Shown here piece by piece: positions 1-9,246 of a DNA stretch of 64,000 bases. This stretch comes from Lachnospiraceae bacterium (GTDB lineage: Bacteria > Bacillota > Clostridia > Lachnospirales > Lachnospiraceae): contig JAJQHZ010000022.1 in the NCBI GenBank assembly GCA_021199475.1, forward strand, positions 1-64,000. The letters are read 5' to 3'. The notes beneath the pieces are model-generated. The model saw nothing but the letters and a program-made list of their open reading frames with translations, did not search any database and was not told the origin of the DNA. Each line of letters begins with the position of its first letter. The first letter of the stretch is position 1. The position numbers and the translations under genes are program-made.

Positions 1-80
1 TATGAAAATTCATCCTGCGTCTAAAGTCGAGCTATTTGGAAGACGATGTACTAGTAGGGAGACTTGTCCCCTGTGCATAG

Positions 81-124
81 AAAAACGGTATTTTCTATAA
101 TCAAAGATAGAAAATACCGTTTTA
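81..124 (-). terminator. Rho-independent terminator-like hairpin downstream of rpsA (bidirectional)
   Basis: AAAACGGTATTTTCTAT...ATAGAAAATACCGTTTT, 14+ bp stem with T-runs on both sides. Confidence 0.8.
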
Positions 125-219
125 TTCTTTTGGCCTATGGTTCGCTGGCTCACCGGAATAAACAGCCCGGATCACCGTGTTGTGCTAAGTAATGCTTCCC
201 CATCAATCACAGCAGTCTC

Positions 220-1365
220 TTATTCCTCATCGCCTGCCGGCACTTCTGCCTCAGCAGGAGCCTCTTCCGCTTCCGGCTCCTCATCTACCTCAGGAATGTC
301 TCTGACCGGAGTCCGATTCTCAATCGCCTTCATGCTGAGGCTGATCTTGTGGTCCTCACCATTGAAATCGACAACCTTCGCTTCGATCATCTGACCAACC
401 TTGAGAATATCCGACGGCTTGTCTACATGTGTACGGGAAATCTGCGATACATGAAGCAGCGCATCAATCCCCGGCTCCAGCTCGATAAATGCACCAAAGT
501 CCGTCATTCTCGCAACACGGCCTTCTACGATGCTGTCCTTCGCATACTTCTCTTCTGCGTTAATCCACGGATTCTGATCCGCAAACTTCAGGCTCAGGGC
601 AATCTTGCTGCCATTGATATCCTTGATCAGGACGGTCAGCTTCTGGCCTACCTTGAATACCTTCTTCGGGTTCTCTACATGCCCCCAGGACATCTCAGAA
701 ATATGAAGCAGTCCGTCAGCGCCGCCGAGATCAACAAACGCGCCAAAGTCAGTCACGTTCTTTACAACGCCGTCCACGACATCGCCCGGCTGAATGCGCT
801 CAAAGAGCTCCTTCTGCATCTGAGCCTTTCTCGCGACAAGAATCTGCTTGCGGTCGCCGATGATGCGTCTTCTTCTCGGATTGAACTCTGTGATGACAAA
901 CTCAATCTCCTGTCCGTTGTACTTCTCAAGATTCTTCTCATAAGTATCGGAAACCAGGCTGGCCGGGATGAAGACACGCGTCCCTTCCACAACCGCGCTC
1001 AGTCCGCCCTTCAGCACCTGCACCACCGGAGCGGTAAGTATTTCCTGAGAGTTGAACGCTTCCTCAAGTCTCTTGTTCCCCTTCTCTGCCGCAAGACGCT
1101 TGTAGGTAAGAACTACCTGACCGTCTCCGTCATTCACCTTCAGAACCTTCGCATCCATTTTGTCATTCACATGGACCAGTTCACGAAGGTCTACGCCAGA
1201 GTCATTTGTATATTCGCTTCTGGTGATAATGCCGTCAGCTTTATATCCGATGTTAAGGATAATTTCGTCTTCCTTGACGTCAATAACAGTCCCTTCGACT
1301 ACCTCCCCATTATGAATTGTCTTGAATGATTCATCCAGCATTTGTTCAAAACTTAAATCTGACAT
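220..1365 (-). CDS. rpsA: S1 RNA-binding domain protein (30S ribosomal protein S1-like)
   Basis: Repeated S1 motifs (GDVVDGVVKNVTDFGAFVDLGGADGLLHISEMSW; EGRVARMTDFGAFIELEPGIDALLHVSQIS); start MSDLSFEQM. Confidence 0.9.
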   Translation of the reverse strand: MSDLSFEQMLDESFKTIHNGEVVEGTVIDVKEDEIILNIGYKADGIITRSEYTNDSGVDLRELVHVNDKMDAKVLKVNDGDGQVVLTYKRLAAEKGNKRLEEAFNSQEILTAPVVQVLKGGLSAVVEGTRVFIPASLVSDTYEKNLEKYNGQEIEFVITEFNPRRRRIIGDRKQILVARKAQMQKELFERIQPGDVVDGVVKNVTDFGAFVDLGGADGLLHISEMSWGHVENPKKVFKVGQKLTVLIKDINGSKIALSLKFADQNPWINAEEKYAKDSIVEGRVARMTDFGAFIELEPGIDALLHVSQISRTHVDKPSDILKVGQMIEAKVVDFNGEDHKISLSMKAIENRTPVRDIPEVDEEPEAEEAPAEAEVPAGDEE

Positions 1366-2200
1366 GTTTTGAAACCTCCTCAATCAATTTATTTGGGGTC
1401 GATGCCCCTGCTGTAATGCCTACGCAGCCCCTGGATGGCAATAGTCGAATATCCAAATCTTTTATTGTTTGTATATAGTAAGTATTTGCACATTCTGTTC
1501 TGCATATCTCAAACAGCTTGCGCGTGTTCGAGCTGTGGGTGCCTCCAATCACGATCATGCAGTCAGCCTTGCGGGCAATCTCCCGGGCTTCCGACTGGCG
1601 TTCCTCCGTCGCACTGCAAATCGTGCATATGACATCTATAGCATCATAACGCATTTTCAAAATAATTTCAACTAATTTATCAAATTTCTTGTAATTAAAT
1701 GTCGTTTGCGAAACGATAGTGATGGGCTGCCCCGTCTTTGGAACAAACTGCTCCGCCTCTTCTTCAGAGCTGATAACGGTCACCGGACCGCTGGACAATC
1801 CTTTGATTCCCTCTACCTCCGGATGTCCGTCGTTTCCGATAATCACGATCTCCTGCCCCGCCTGGCTTCGCTCCTCCACGATCCGATGAATCTTTTTGAC
1901 AAACGGGCAGGTGGCATCTACCATGTGCAGCCCATTTTCCTCGATCAGACTGTAAATGCGTCTGGGTACTCCGTGAGAACGAATGACTACGGTCCCTTTC
2001 TTTATCTGGGAAAGCTCTTCTTCACTCGAAATGACACGGACTCCTTTTTCCTCCAGCTCCTTCACCACCTCTTCATTGTGAATGATCGGACCGTAGGTGT
2101 AGATAGGCTTTACGCCCTCTTCGATCTGGCGGTAGACCTGATCGACCGCACGCCGGACACCGAAGCAGAAGCCGGCGGTTTTTGCGATGAGTACGTCCAT
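1346..2200 (-). CDS. ispH: 4-hydroxy-3-methylbut-2-enyl diphosphate reductase
   Basis: MDVLIAKTAGFCFGVRRAVD, IRSHGVPR, VDATCPFVKKIH, GGTHSSNTRKL, ITAGASTP motifs. Confidence 0.95.
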   Translation of the reverse strand: MDVLIAKTAGFCFGVRRAVDQVYRQIEEGVKPIYTYGPIIHNEEVVKELEEKGVRVISSEEELSQIKKGTVVIRSHGVPRRIYSLIEENGLHMVDATCPFVKKIHRIVEERSQAGQEIVIIGNDGHPEVEGIKGLSSGPVTVISSEEEAEQFVPKTGQPITIVSQTTFNYKKFDKLVEIILKMRYDAIDVICTICSATEERQSEAREIARKADCMIVIGGTHSSNTRKLFEICRTECANTYYIQTIKDLDIRLLPSRGCVGITAGASTPNKLIEEVSKHVRFKF

Positions 2201-2217
2201 ATGCATTTAACCTCGCA

Positions 2218-2883
2218 TTACATTCTGGCACGAGCCAGTTTGATAATTTCAGATACGACGTCTTCAATCCCCATGTCGGAGGAGTCGATCAAAATAGCAT
2301 CTTCGGCCTGACGAAGCGGAGCCGTCTCCCGGTGCATGTCACGGTAATCCCGCTCGCGGATGTCCTCTGTGATCTCTTCCAGTGTACACGCGGCTCCTTT
2401 TTCTGTCTGTTCCAGATAACGGCGGCGGGCACGGGTCTCAACGCTGGCGGTCAGATAGATTTTAAGGTCGGCGCCAGGCAAAATCTCTGTGCCGATGTCT
2501 CTGCCGTCCATCAGGACGTTTTCCCGCGCAGCGAGATCCCGCTGCAGCCGGGTCAGCTTCGCACGCACCCGCGGCTTCGCAGACGAACGGCTGGTCATGT
2601 CGCTGACCTGTTCGGTGCGGATCAGCGGAGATACGTCTTCTCCATTCAGGTAGACGAGCTGCTCTCCTTCTTCATAACGGATGCCGACTTCGATCGTATC
2701 CAGTGCCGACTGGAGTTCTTCTTCGTTTTCGATGTCCGTGTGTCTGCGAAGCAGTCCGAGTGCAATGGCGCGGTACATGGCGCCTGTATCCACATAAATA
2801 AAGGACAGCTTTTTCGCGGCCAGCCTGGCGATGGTGCTTTTGCCCGCACCAGCCGGGCCGTCGATGGCTATATTAAAACTCAT
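2218..2883 (-). CDS. cmk: Cytidylate kinase
   Basis: IAIDGPAGAGKSTIARLAAKKL, YVDTGAMYRAIAL, MDGRDIGTEILP. Confidence 0.95.
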   Translation of the reverse strand: MSFNIAIDGPAGAGKSTIARLAAKKLSFIYVDTGAMYRAIALGLLRRHTDIENEEELQSALDTIEVGIRYEEGEQLVYLNGEDVSPLIRTEQVSDMTSRSSAKPRVRAKLTRLQRDLAARENVLMDGRDIGTEILPGADLKIYLTASVETRARRRYLEQTEKGAACTLEEITEDIRERDYRDMHRETAPLRQAEDAILIDSSDMGIEDVVSEIIKLARARM

Positions 2884-2970
2884 AAATTTCCTCCAAGAAT
2901 CATGATTACCGTTTATTATCATCACGAGTTTCCGACATTCCTGCTTCCAAAGCTTTATCTGTCATTGTAC

Positions 2971-4329
2971 TTAAACAAATGGAATGGATGAACCGGCCGC
3001 ATATCCGGTGGACCAGGCTATCTGCAGGTTGAATCCGCCGGTGACCGCGTCTACATCGAGCACCTCTCCGGCAAAGCAGAGTCCCTTTACCTTTTTTGAC
3101 TCCATGGTTGTTGGATTGATCTCCTTTACGCTAACACCGCCCCGCGTGATGATTGCCTCATTATAATCTCTGAGGCGAACCAATGTCAATGGAAAATGTT
3201 TTGTAGCCTGAATCAGATTTTTTCGCTCCTCGCGTGTGATTTCATGGACCGGCCGCTCTCCCGGGATACCGCAGATATGAATCATCACCGGTATCATTTT
3301 AGATGGGAACAGGGTGCCGAGGACATTTTTAAACTGCTTATTTTTTGCCATGTCAAATTCGCGCAGAATCCGCCGGTCAAGCTGTTCTTCGGTCAGAGCC
3401 GGCTTGCAGTCAATAAACATGGAAAGCGGATGCTCCTTCAGACGCTTCTGTATGACACTGCTGGCTGTCAGAACCAGCGGACCGGTCACGCCAAAATGGG
3501 TGAACATCATCTCGCCAAATTCCCGAAATAACTCCTTTTTCCCGTCATAAATCGATACCTCCACATTGCGCAGGGAAAGCCCCTGCATCTGCTGCGCTTC
3601 CGTTCCTTCTGTCTCCATCGGCACGAGAGACGGTGAGCGCTCGCTCAGCCGATGTCCCGTTTTTTCTGCAAACCGATACCCATCGCCGGTCGAACCGGTG
3701 CCCGGGTAGGAAAGCCCGCCGGTAGCGACAATTACAGCATCCGCAGCCACCTGTTGACCGTTCGTAAGCTGCAGGCCGACGATATGCGTGGCAGTACCTG
3801 ATTTCCCCGACTGCCGGGCGCAATTCTTTTGTGCGGAATCCTTTTGTTCTGAATTCCTTTGCTCTGAAATACCCGAATCGGCTGCATCCACACCTGAACC
3901 AGCATCGCCATCTTCCTCCGTCAGGATGCGCTTCACCTCATGGTTCAGATAAATTGCCACCCCGGATTGATGCAGCTTTCGGGTCAGTGCCGCGATCACA
4001 TCGGAGGAATGGTCGGAGACCGGAAACACCCGCTGGCCGCGCTCGGTCTTTACCTGCATTCCCTCCTCTTCAAAGAATCGAATCGTGCTCTGGCTGTCAA
4101 AACCATAAAAAGCGCTGTAGAGGAACCTGGCGTTCACACATACCGCCTGAAGAAGCTCCTCTACACCGCAGTTATTTGTCAGATTGCACCGGCCCTTGCC
4201 GGTAATAAAAAGCTTTTTCCCCAGCTTTTCATTTTTCTCGTAAAGAGAAACGGTGTGCCCGTTCTGCGCGGCGGCGATGGCGGCCATCATACCGGCCGCA
4301 CCGCCGCCAATCACTGCTACTCTGCTCAT
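2971..4329 (-). CDS. HI0933/YhiN-type NAD(P)/FAD-dependent oxidoreductase
   Basis: MSRVAVIGGGAAGMMAAIAAAQNGH, GKKLFITGKGRCNLTNN, CFAGEVLDVDAVTGGFNLQIAWSTGYAAG. Confidence 0.9.
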   Translation of the reverse strand: MSRVAVIGGGAAGMMAAIAAAQNGHTVSLYEKNEKLGKKLFITGKGRCNLTNNCGVEELLQAVCVNARFLYSAFYGFDSQSTIRFFEEEGMQVKTERGQRVFPVSDHSSDVIAALTRKLHQSGVAIYLNHEVKRILTEEDGDAGSGVDAADSGISEQRNSEQKDSAQKNCARQSGKSGTATHIVGLQLTNGQQVAADAVIVATGGLSYPGTGSTGDGYRFAEKTGHRLSERSPSLVPMETEGTEAQQMQGLSLRNVEVSIYDGKKELFREFGEMMFTHFGVTGPLVLTASSVIQKRLKEHPLSMFIDCKPALTEEQLDRRILREFDMAKNKQFKNVLGTLFPSKMIPVMIHICGIPGERPVHEITREERKNLIQATKHFPLTLVRLRDYNEAIITRGGVSVKEINPTTMESKKVKGLCFAGEVLDVDAVTGGFNLQIAWSTGYAAGSSIPFV

Positions 4330-4451
4330 TTTCCTCTTGTCTCCATAGGTCTGAATTTTTGTATCTCTCCCACAGCAGGGCATCCTGTGTATTATGACAT
4401 GGTTCGCGGTACCATCTGGTCAGGAGCAATGCTGATTATTATCCCACAATC

Positions 4452-6059
4452 TCAGCCCGGTCTCCACTCTCCGTCGCAGACATCCTCATCCGCATCCGTC
4501 ACAGGAAGCACCGCGTCGGAGGAACTCTTTTTTTGTTCCGCCGCCGGATCGGAACCATGACGCGCGACATCTCCGTATTGCAGCTCAAACCAGAACGCTA
4601 CGCCATTCTCGCGATTTTCCACCCCGTAGCCCTGATGGAACGATTCCATAATCGCTTTCACGATCGACAGCCCGACTCCGCTGCCTCCATAAGCGCGGGT
4701 TCTTGCCTTGTCCACCTTATAAAACTTATCCCAGATCTGCCCGATATCCTTTTCCGGAATCGGGTCGCCGGTGTTAAATACCGTCACACGAACCTTCTGA
4801 TCCTCCGGCTTTGCCCCCTGGTGAATCAGAGCGGTTACTTCAATGTTTCCCTCGCCGCTCACATGATTGAGTGCATTGCTCAGATAGTTCGTGATGACCT
4901 CCTCTACCTTGAATTCATCTCCCCAGGCAAAGATCGAATCGTCGCCGTAATACGCAATCTTTGCTTCCTTTTGCTGCGCGAGAATAGTCACTGCCTGAAT
5001 TTTATTCTGGATGAGAAGTGCCAGATCAAACCGCTCCATCGTCACTTCATCCTTACCGAACTCCAGCTGGTTCAGCGTGAGAAGCTTCTGCACAAGGGTA
5101 TTCATCTTCGAAGCCTCGTCCATAATAACGTCACAGTAAAACTCACGGCTCTCCGCGTCGTCATTGATGCATTCCTGCAGCCCCTCCGCATAGCCCTGAA
5201 TCAGCGCGATCGGCGTCTTCAGCTCATGCGACACATTGGAGAGAAACTCCTTGCGCATATCGTCAATCTGCTCTTTTTTCTCAATATCCCGCTGCAGCTC
5301 GTTGTTCGCGGTCATCAGCTGTGCGTAAGCCTGCTCCAGCTTCTCTGACATCTCATTGAAATATTCACCGAGCTGGCCGATCTCATCCGTGCCTCCGCTC
5401 GTATATTTGACATTAAAATCCAGATCTGCCATCCGCTTCGACAGCTCCGTCAGCTCGTTCAGAGGCTGCGTCACCCGCTTTGTCACAAACCAGACTATAA
5501 TTGCCGTGAGAACAACGCCCAGGATGCAAATGTATTTCATAAACTCATTTGAGATGCGCACGCTGTCCCGGATGCCTTCAATGTTGATGCGCATGATAAA
5601 ATAAAATCCCGCATCCAGGCTTCCCCACATTTCCAGATAATTCAGTCCGATCTCCGAGTCATATTTTTTCTGTACGGTATAGCTTTCATTCGAATCCAGG
5701 ACCGTGACATCTTCTTTGTCTACGCCAATGCCGTAACCGTTCAGCCGCCCCTTCATAATGCTGGCATAAAAGTTCGACTGCGAGCCGAGGACCTCATTGT
5801 AGCTCAGATCGGTCACCAGATAAGAAATCCCGTTTTCGTTGCTTAAGTCATCCAGCTCCTCCTGCACATCATCCCCCAGATTCCCCAGAGAGTCAATGTT
5901 CCCATTCAGAAGCCGGTAAGCCTCGACAAGCACCTCCTGTTTCTTCGTATAATAGAAGCTCTCCAGAAAAAAAGTATTGATCAGGAAGTTTGCCACGAGC
6001 ATGGCCGCCATCAGTGCGCCAAAGATAACGGTCAGCTGCCTTCTCAAAGAATGCTTCAT
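4452..6059 (-). CDS. Membrane sensor histidine kinase (HAMP, HisKA, HATPase)
   Basis: Two N-terminal TM stretches, FLSNVSHELKTPIALIQGYAEGL H-box, YGGSGVGLSIVKAIME G-box. Confidence 0.95.
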   Translation of the reverse strand: MKHSLRRQLTVIFGALMAAMLVANFLINTFFLESFYYTKKQEVLVEAYRLLNGNIDSLGNLGDDVQEELDDLSNENGISYLVTDLSYNEVLGSQSNFYASIMKGRLNGYGIGVDKEDVTVLDSNESYTVQKKYDSEIGLNYLEMWGSLDAGFYFIMRINIEGIRDSVRISNEFMKYICILGVVLTAIIVWFVTKRVTQPLNELTELSKRMADLDFNVKYTSGGTDEIGQLGEYFNEMSEKLEQAYAQLMTANNELQRDIEKKEQIDDMRKEFLSNVSHELKTPIALIQGYAEGLQECINDDAESREFYCDVIMDEASKMNTLVQKLLTLNQLEFGKDEVTMERFDLALLIQNKIQAVTILAQQKEAKIAYYGDDSIFAWGDEFKVEEVITNYLSNALNHVSGEGNIEVTALIHQGAKPEDQKVRVTVFNTGDPIPEKDIGQIWDKFYKVDKARTRAYGGSGVGLSIVKAIMESFHQGYGVENRENGVAFWFELQYGDVARHGSDPAAEQKKSSSDAVLPVTDADEDVCDGEWRPG

Positions 6060-6062
6060 CTG

Positions 6063-6740
6063 TTATTCCACCTCAAACTTATAACCCATTCCCCAGATGG
6101 TACGGATGTAATCCCCCTTGTCGCCGAGCTTGCTGCGCAGTTTCTTCACATGGGTGTCGATCGTTCTCGCATCGCCAAAATAATCGTAATTCCAGACACT
6201 GTTCAAAATCTTCTCTCTGGAAAGCGCAATGCCCTGATTTTCCACAAAATAGGTCAGCAGTTCAAACTCCTTAAAGGAAAGCTCCACGCTCTTGCCATCA
6301 ATGGTGACCTCATGCGCAGCCTTATTGATCTCAATGCTGCCTGCGCGGAGAATGTCGTCCGCCGAGAAATTACTCGTTCTGCGCAGGATCGCCTCTACGC
6401 GCGCCACCAGAATCTTCGGACTGAACGGCTTGGAAATATATTCATCCACGCCGAGGTCAAATCCGAGCAGCTCGTCCCGCTCATCTCCCTTTGCCGTCAG
6501 CATAATAATCGGCACGTTCGAGTACGCGCGGATCTCGCGGCATACCTGCCAGCCGTCCATCTTCGGCATCATCACGTCCAGAATAACCAGTGCAATGTCT
6601 TTTTGCTCAAAAAAGATATCGATGGCCTGTGCACCGTCCTCCGCCTCAACCACGTCAAACTCTTTCTTCACAAGGAAATCACGAACCAGCTTGCGCATCC
6701 TGCTCTCATCATCCACCACCAGTATTTTTAAGCGTTCCAT
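6063..6740 (-). CDS. OmpR-family DNA-binding response regulator
   Basis: LKILVVDDESRMRKLVRDFL, LVILDVMMPKMDGW, wHTH C-terminus RTIDTHVKKLRSKLGDKGDYIRTIWGMGYKFE. Confidence 0.95.
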   Translation of the reverse strand: MERLKILVVDDESRMRKLVRDFLVKKEFDVVEAEDGAQAIDIFFEQKDIALVILDVMMPKMDGWQVCREIRAYSNVPIIMLTAKGDERDELLGFDLGVDEYISKPFSPKILVARVEAILRRTSNFSADDILRAGSIEINKAAHEVTIDGKSVELSFKEFELLTYFVENQGIALSREKILNSVWNYDYFGDARTIDTHVKKLRSKLGDKGDYIRTIWGMGYKFEVE

Positions 6741-6951
6741 AAAGATTCTCCTTTCTCCCGTACCACATCTGACACATCCCGCTGTCAGACAGGCGCATCA
6801 CTTACATTTTTATAGCGATAGTAACATCAAAATATGATAATCCTGTGAATGCACCCATCTTAAAATATGTATTTTTTGTGTAATCGCAGGGAACCGCATC
6901 GAACGGAATGCAGACCCGTTTCCAGCTGTTTTCGGATCGATATTTTTGTGT

Positions 6952-6989
6952 AAAAAAAACGCCGCTTCAACAAGAGTGAAACCGCGTTT
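6952..6989 (-). terminator. Rho-independent terminator downstream of tmRNA
   Basis: Minus strand AAACGCGGTTTCA-CTCTTGT-TGAAGCGGCGTTTTTTTT. Confidence 0.8.
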
Positions 6990-6992
6990 GGA

Positions 6993-7329
6993 TGGAGCAG
7001 ACGGGAATCGAACCCGTGTCCGAAAGCCGATCCACTGTACTTCTACTATCATAGTCAGTTATTTGACATTCCCTCCGGCAGGCGACAGCTGACAGCCTTC
7101 TGCTTTCAGTAGCTTCATGATACGCCCATATGTGCAAAGCTTAGCATATGTCGTTTCCCGCATAGTCGATGCCTGGGTCACAAGGTACGGGTGCCCTGTG
7201 TCAGACAGCTGCCGTCAGGCAGCGTATGCTAAATTATCTTCAGCGTTTAATTTTAATTTTGTGATTTGACGCATCACCTGCGGATAGCTTCTCCAGATTC
7301 ACAGCCCCCGTCGAAACCTTTACTACCCC
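6993..7329 (-). ncRNA. ssrA: Transfer-messenger RNA (tmRNA)
   Basis: Minus-strand 5' GGGGTAG pairs with 3' CTGCTCC; GGTTTCGACGGGGG; T-arm ACGGGTTCGATTCCCGT; tag ORF GCTGAAGATAATTTAGCATACGCTGCCTGA (AEDNLAYAA*) at 7215-7244. Confidence 0.93.
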
Positions 7330-7474
7330 GGGGTTATCGCACTCCAGATTCTTCTGCGTACCGTATACAAAAAACGGATCACAGGAAATAAGAAATGCGA
7401 ACTTTGTGCGTATATATTAATCTGCAAACAATCATTTGTCAATAGGTCTGTGAAAAAAATTTTAAACACAGACT

Positions 7475-8602
7475 CTAAAATACAACCTGATTGCGGCCCC
7501 GCTCTTTCCCGATGTACAGCTTCTCATCCGCCTTTTTGATCAATGCGTCCATTTCCGAGTGAAAATCATATTCCTCCACGCCAAAGGTCATCGAAACCGG
7601 GATCATCTCTTCCCTCCAGCAAAACGGGCTGCGCTCCAGTTCAAGAAGGAACACCATGAGAAGCTGCTGTGTCTCATCCCCGTTCATTTTCGGAAAATAC
7701 ATCAGGAACTCCTCGCCGCCCCACCGGCAGATCTGTCCTTTTCCCTCCACCCTGCTTTTCATACGCTCCGAGAGCCATTTCAGCACAGCATCGCCGCAAT
7801 CGTGCCCATAGGTGTCATTGACGTGTTTAAAAAGATCAATATCCCCCATGCAGATGGAAAACGCCATTTTGGGGTCCTGTTCCCTGTTCGAATTCAGGTA
7901 GATCCGCATCGTGCGCCGGTTCCAGAGGCCGGTCAGCGGGTCGGTAGATGCCTGCTCCCGAAGGCGCTGGTTGTAAAGCACAAGCTTTTTGTCCGCAGAT
8001 TCAATATTGGAACTGAAAAATCCGCAGATAATCCCCATCAGTGTGAAAAAGGACATGGAACTCCAGACCTGCAGAACCAGCGAAAGCGTATCCGGAAGGC
8101 GGGAAAATGGATCATGCTGCTTCGTATACGCGAACAGAGCAAAGCGAAACAGAAACAGCAGGACCGTAAAGGCAGCCTTTTGCAAAAGCGCATCGTAAAA
8201 AGAAAAATAAACAAGCACCAGAAGCACAAACATAATCTGCTGTGCCCCGCACTCCCAGCCAAACAGATAGACAAAGCCTGCCAGCCAAAGAAGCTCAGCT
8301 GCCACATACAGCTTCAGATTTGTGCTGATCCGCTGGCGGTAGGAGAGCCAGAACAGAGCAAACGTGCAGATCTCAGAGATAATGGCCACCCATGAAATAT
8401 AAAAGCTCTGCTCGTACATCCGGCAATAAATTCCCAGTGCGAAGAAAAAAAAGATATAATATCCCATCAGTACCAGATACACGCACCGCAGCAAAACGAC
8501 CGTTCGCTGTGATTCGTTGTCAAATGGCGGCTGCTGATTGATTTTCGCCCAGATTCTGTTCCATATCCGCACGGTTCTGTTCCCTAAAGACCGGATGGCC
8601 AC
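7475..8602 (-). CDS. Membrane diguanylate cyclase (GGDEF domain)
   Basis: Multiple TM helices then DPLTGLWNRRTM ... RWGGEEFLMYFP ... ADEKLYIGKERGRNQV. Confidence 0.93.
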   Translation of the reverse strand: MAIRSLGNRTVRIWNRIWAKINQQPPFDNESQRTVVLLRCVYLVLMGYYIFFFFALGIYCRMYEQSFYISWVAIISEICTFALFWLSYRQRISTNLKLYVAAELLWLAGFVYLFGWECGAQQIMFVLLVLVYFSFYDALLQKAAFTVLLFLFRFALFAYTKQHDPFSRLPDTLSLVLQVWSSMSFFTLMGIICGFFSSNIESADKKLVLYNQRLREQASTDPLTGLWNRRTMRIYLNSNREQDPKMAFSICMGDIDLFKHVNDTYGHDCGDAVLKWLSERMKSRVEGKGQICRWGGEEFLMYFPKMNGDETQQLLMVFLLELERSPFCWREEMIPVSMTFGVEEYDFHSEMDALIKKADEKLYIGKERGRNQVVF

Positions 8603-8711
8603 CCTTCTGCTTAGTATGGATACAGTATATCGTTTTTTTACAAAATTCTCAACTATATTTTAGAAATATTTCACAGACATAATCCTCTGTAATTCTTCCA
8701 AACTTACGAAG

Positions 8712-8927
8712 TCATCCTTCCTTCCTGCCGGTGTCCGCCCGCTCCCGATTCATCAGCTCCTCAAGTGCCTCATCGCTCTCACTGATCCAGATGTCCTCCT
8801 CCTCCGCCGTCAGTCCAAGATACTCCCGCAGCGTGCACTCCTCATCACTGAAGTTCCACTCATCGGTCCGATCAAAGATCTCTTCAAAATCAGCCTCGCC
8901 ATTCATAAACCGCTCCCGAAATTTCAT
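8712..8927 (-). CDS. Small acidic protein of unknown function
   Basis: 71 aa from MKFRERF with upstream AGGAG (GGAAGGAGATTCTATATG); no recognised domain. Confidence 0.6.
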   Translation of the reverse strand: MKFRERFMNGEADFEEIFDRTDEWNFSDEECTLREYLGLTAEEEDIWISESDEALEELMNRERADTGRKEG

Positions 8928-8967
8928 ATAGAATCTCCTTCCGTCCATAAAGGGCTCCTGCCCTTTG

Positions 8968-9011
8968 CATTCAATTTACATTCGATTTGCATTCGATTTG
9001 CATTCGATTGG
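8968..9011. repeat. Four tandem 11-bp units (CATTCRATTTR)
   Basis: cattcaattta cattcgatttg cattcgatttg cattcgattgg. Confidence 0.85.
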
Positions 9012-9160
9012 ATAACATGGTCTTTCGTATCATCACCTTACAACTTTGAACGGATAATGTCAACTGAAACGAAGGAACTGTCGTGAAATAACTTACCCGT
9101 ACTGCCCACATGAATGCCTGCAGTGATATCCGCAGCGATGCCCGCGGCGAACATTCTCAA

Positions 9161-9189
9161 TTGACATTATTCCTGTTAAATAGTAGAAT
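9161..9189 (+). promoter_or_regulatory. Sigma-A type promoter upstream of tyrA
   Basis: TTGACA - 17 nt - TAGAAT, about 60 nt upstream of the tyrA start. Confidence 0.7.
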
Positions 9190-9246
9190 GATAGCGATTC
9201 AGAGCATCACACTTACTATTCCAATGGATTCGGAAAGGACCTGTTT

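Noticed and set aside
349-1329. 326-aa plus-strand ORF opposite rpsA
   Set aside because: Fully antisense to a clear S1-domain gene; no recognisable domain; typical shadow ORF of a GC-rich coding strand.
1346-1365. Possible IspH-S1 fusion, as known in some clostridia
   Set aside because: ispH has its own stop codon and overlaps rpsA by only 20 bp in a different frame; they are separate genes here.
4404-4425. T-box-like ATGGTACCGCGAACCAT on the minus strand upstream of the HI0933-type gene
   Set aside because: Only ~120 nt separate the flanking genes, leaving no room for stem I, and the match to AGGGTGGTACCGCG is partial; more likely a simple hairpin.
8968-9011. CRISPR array
   Set aside because: Repeats are 11 bp with no spacers and there are no cas genes in the window.
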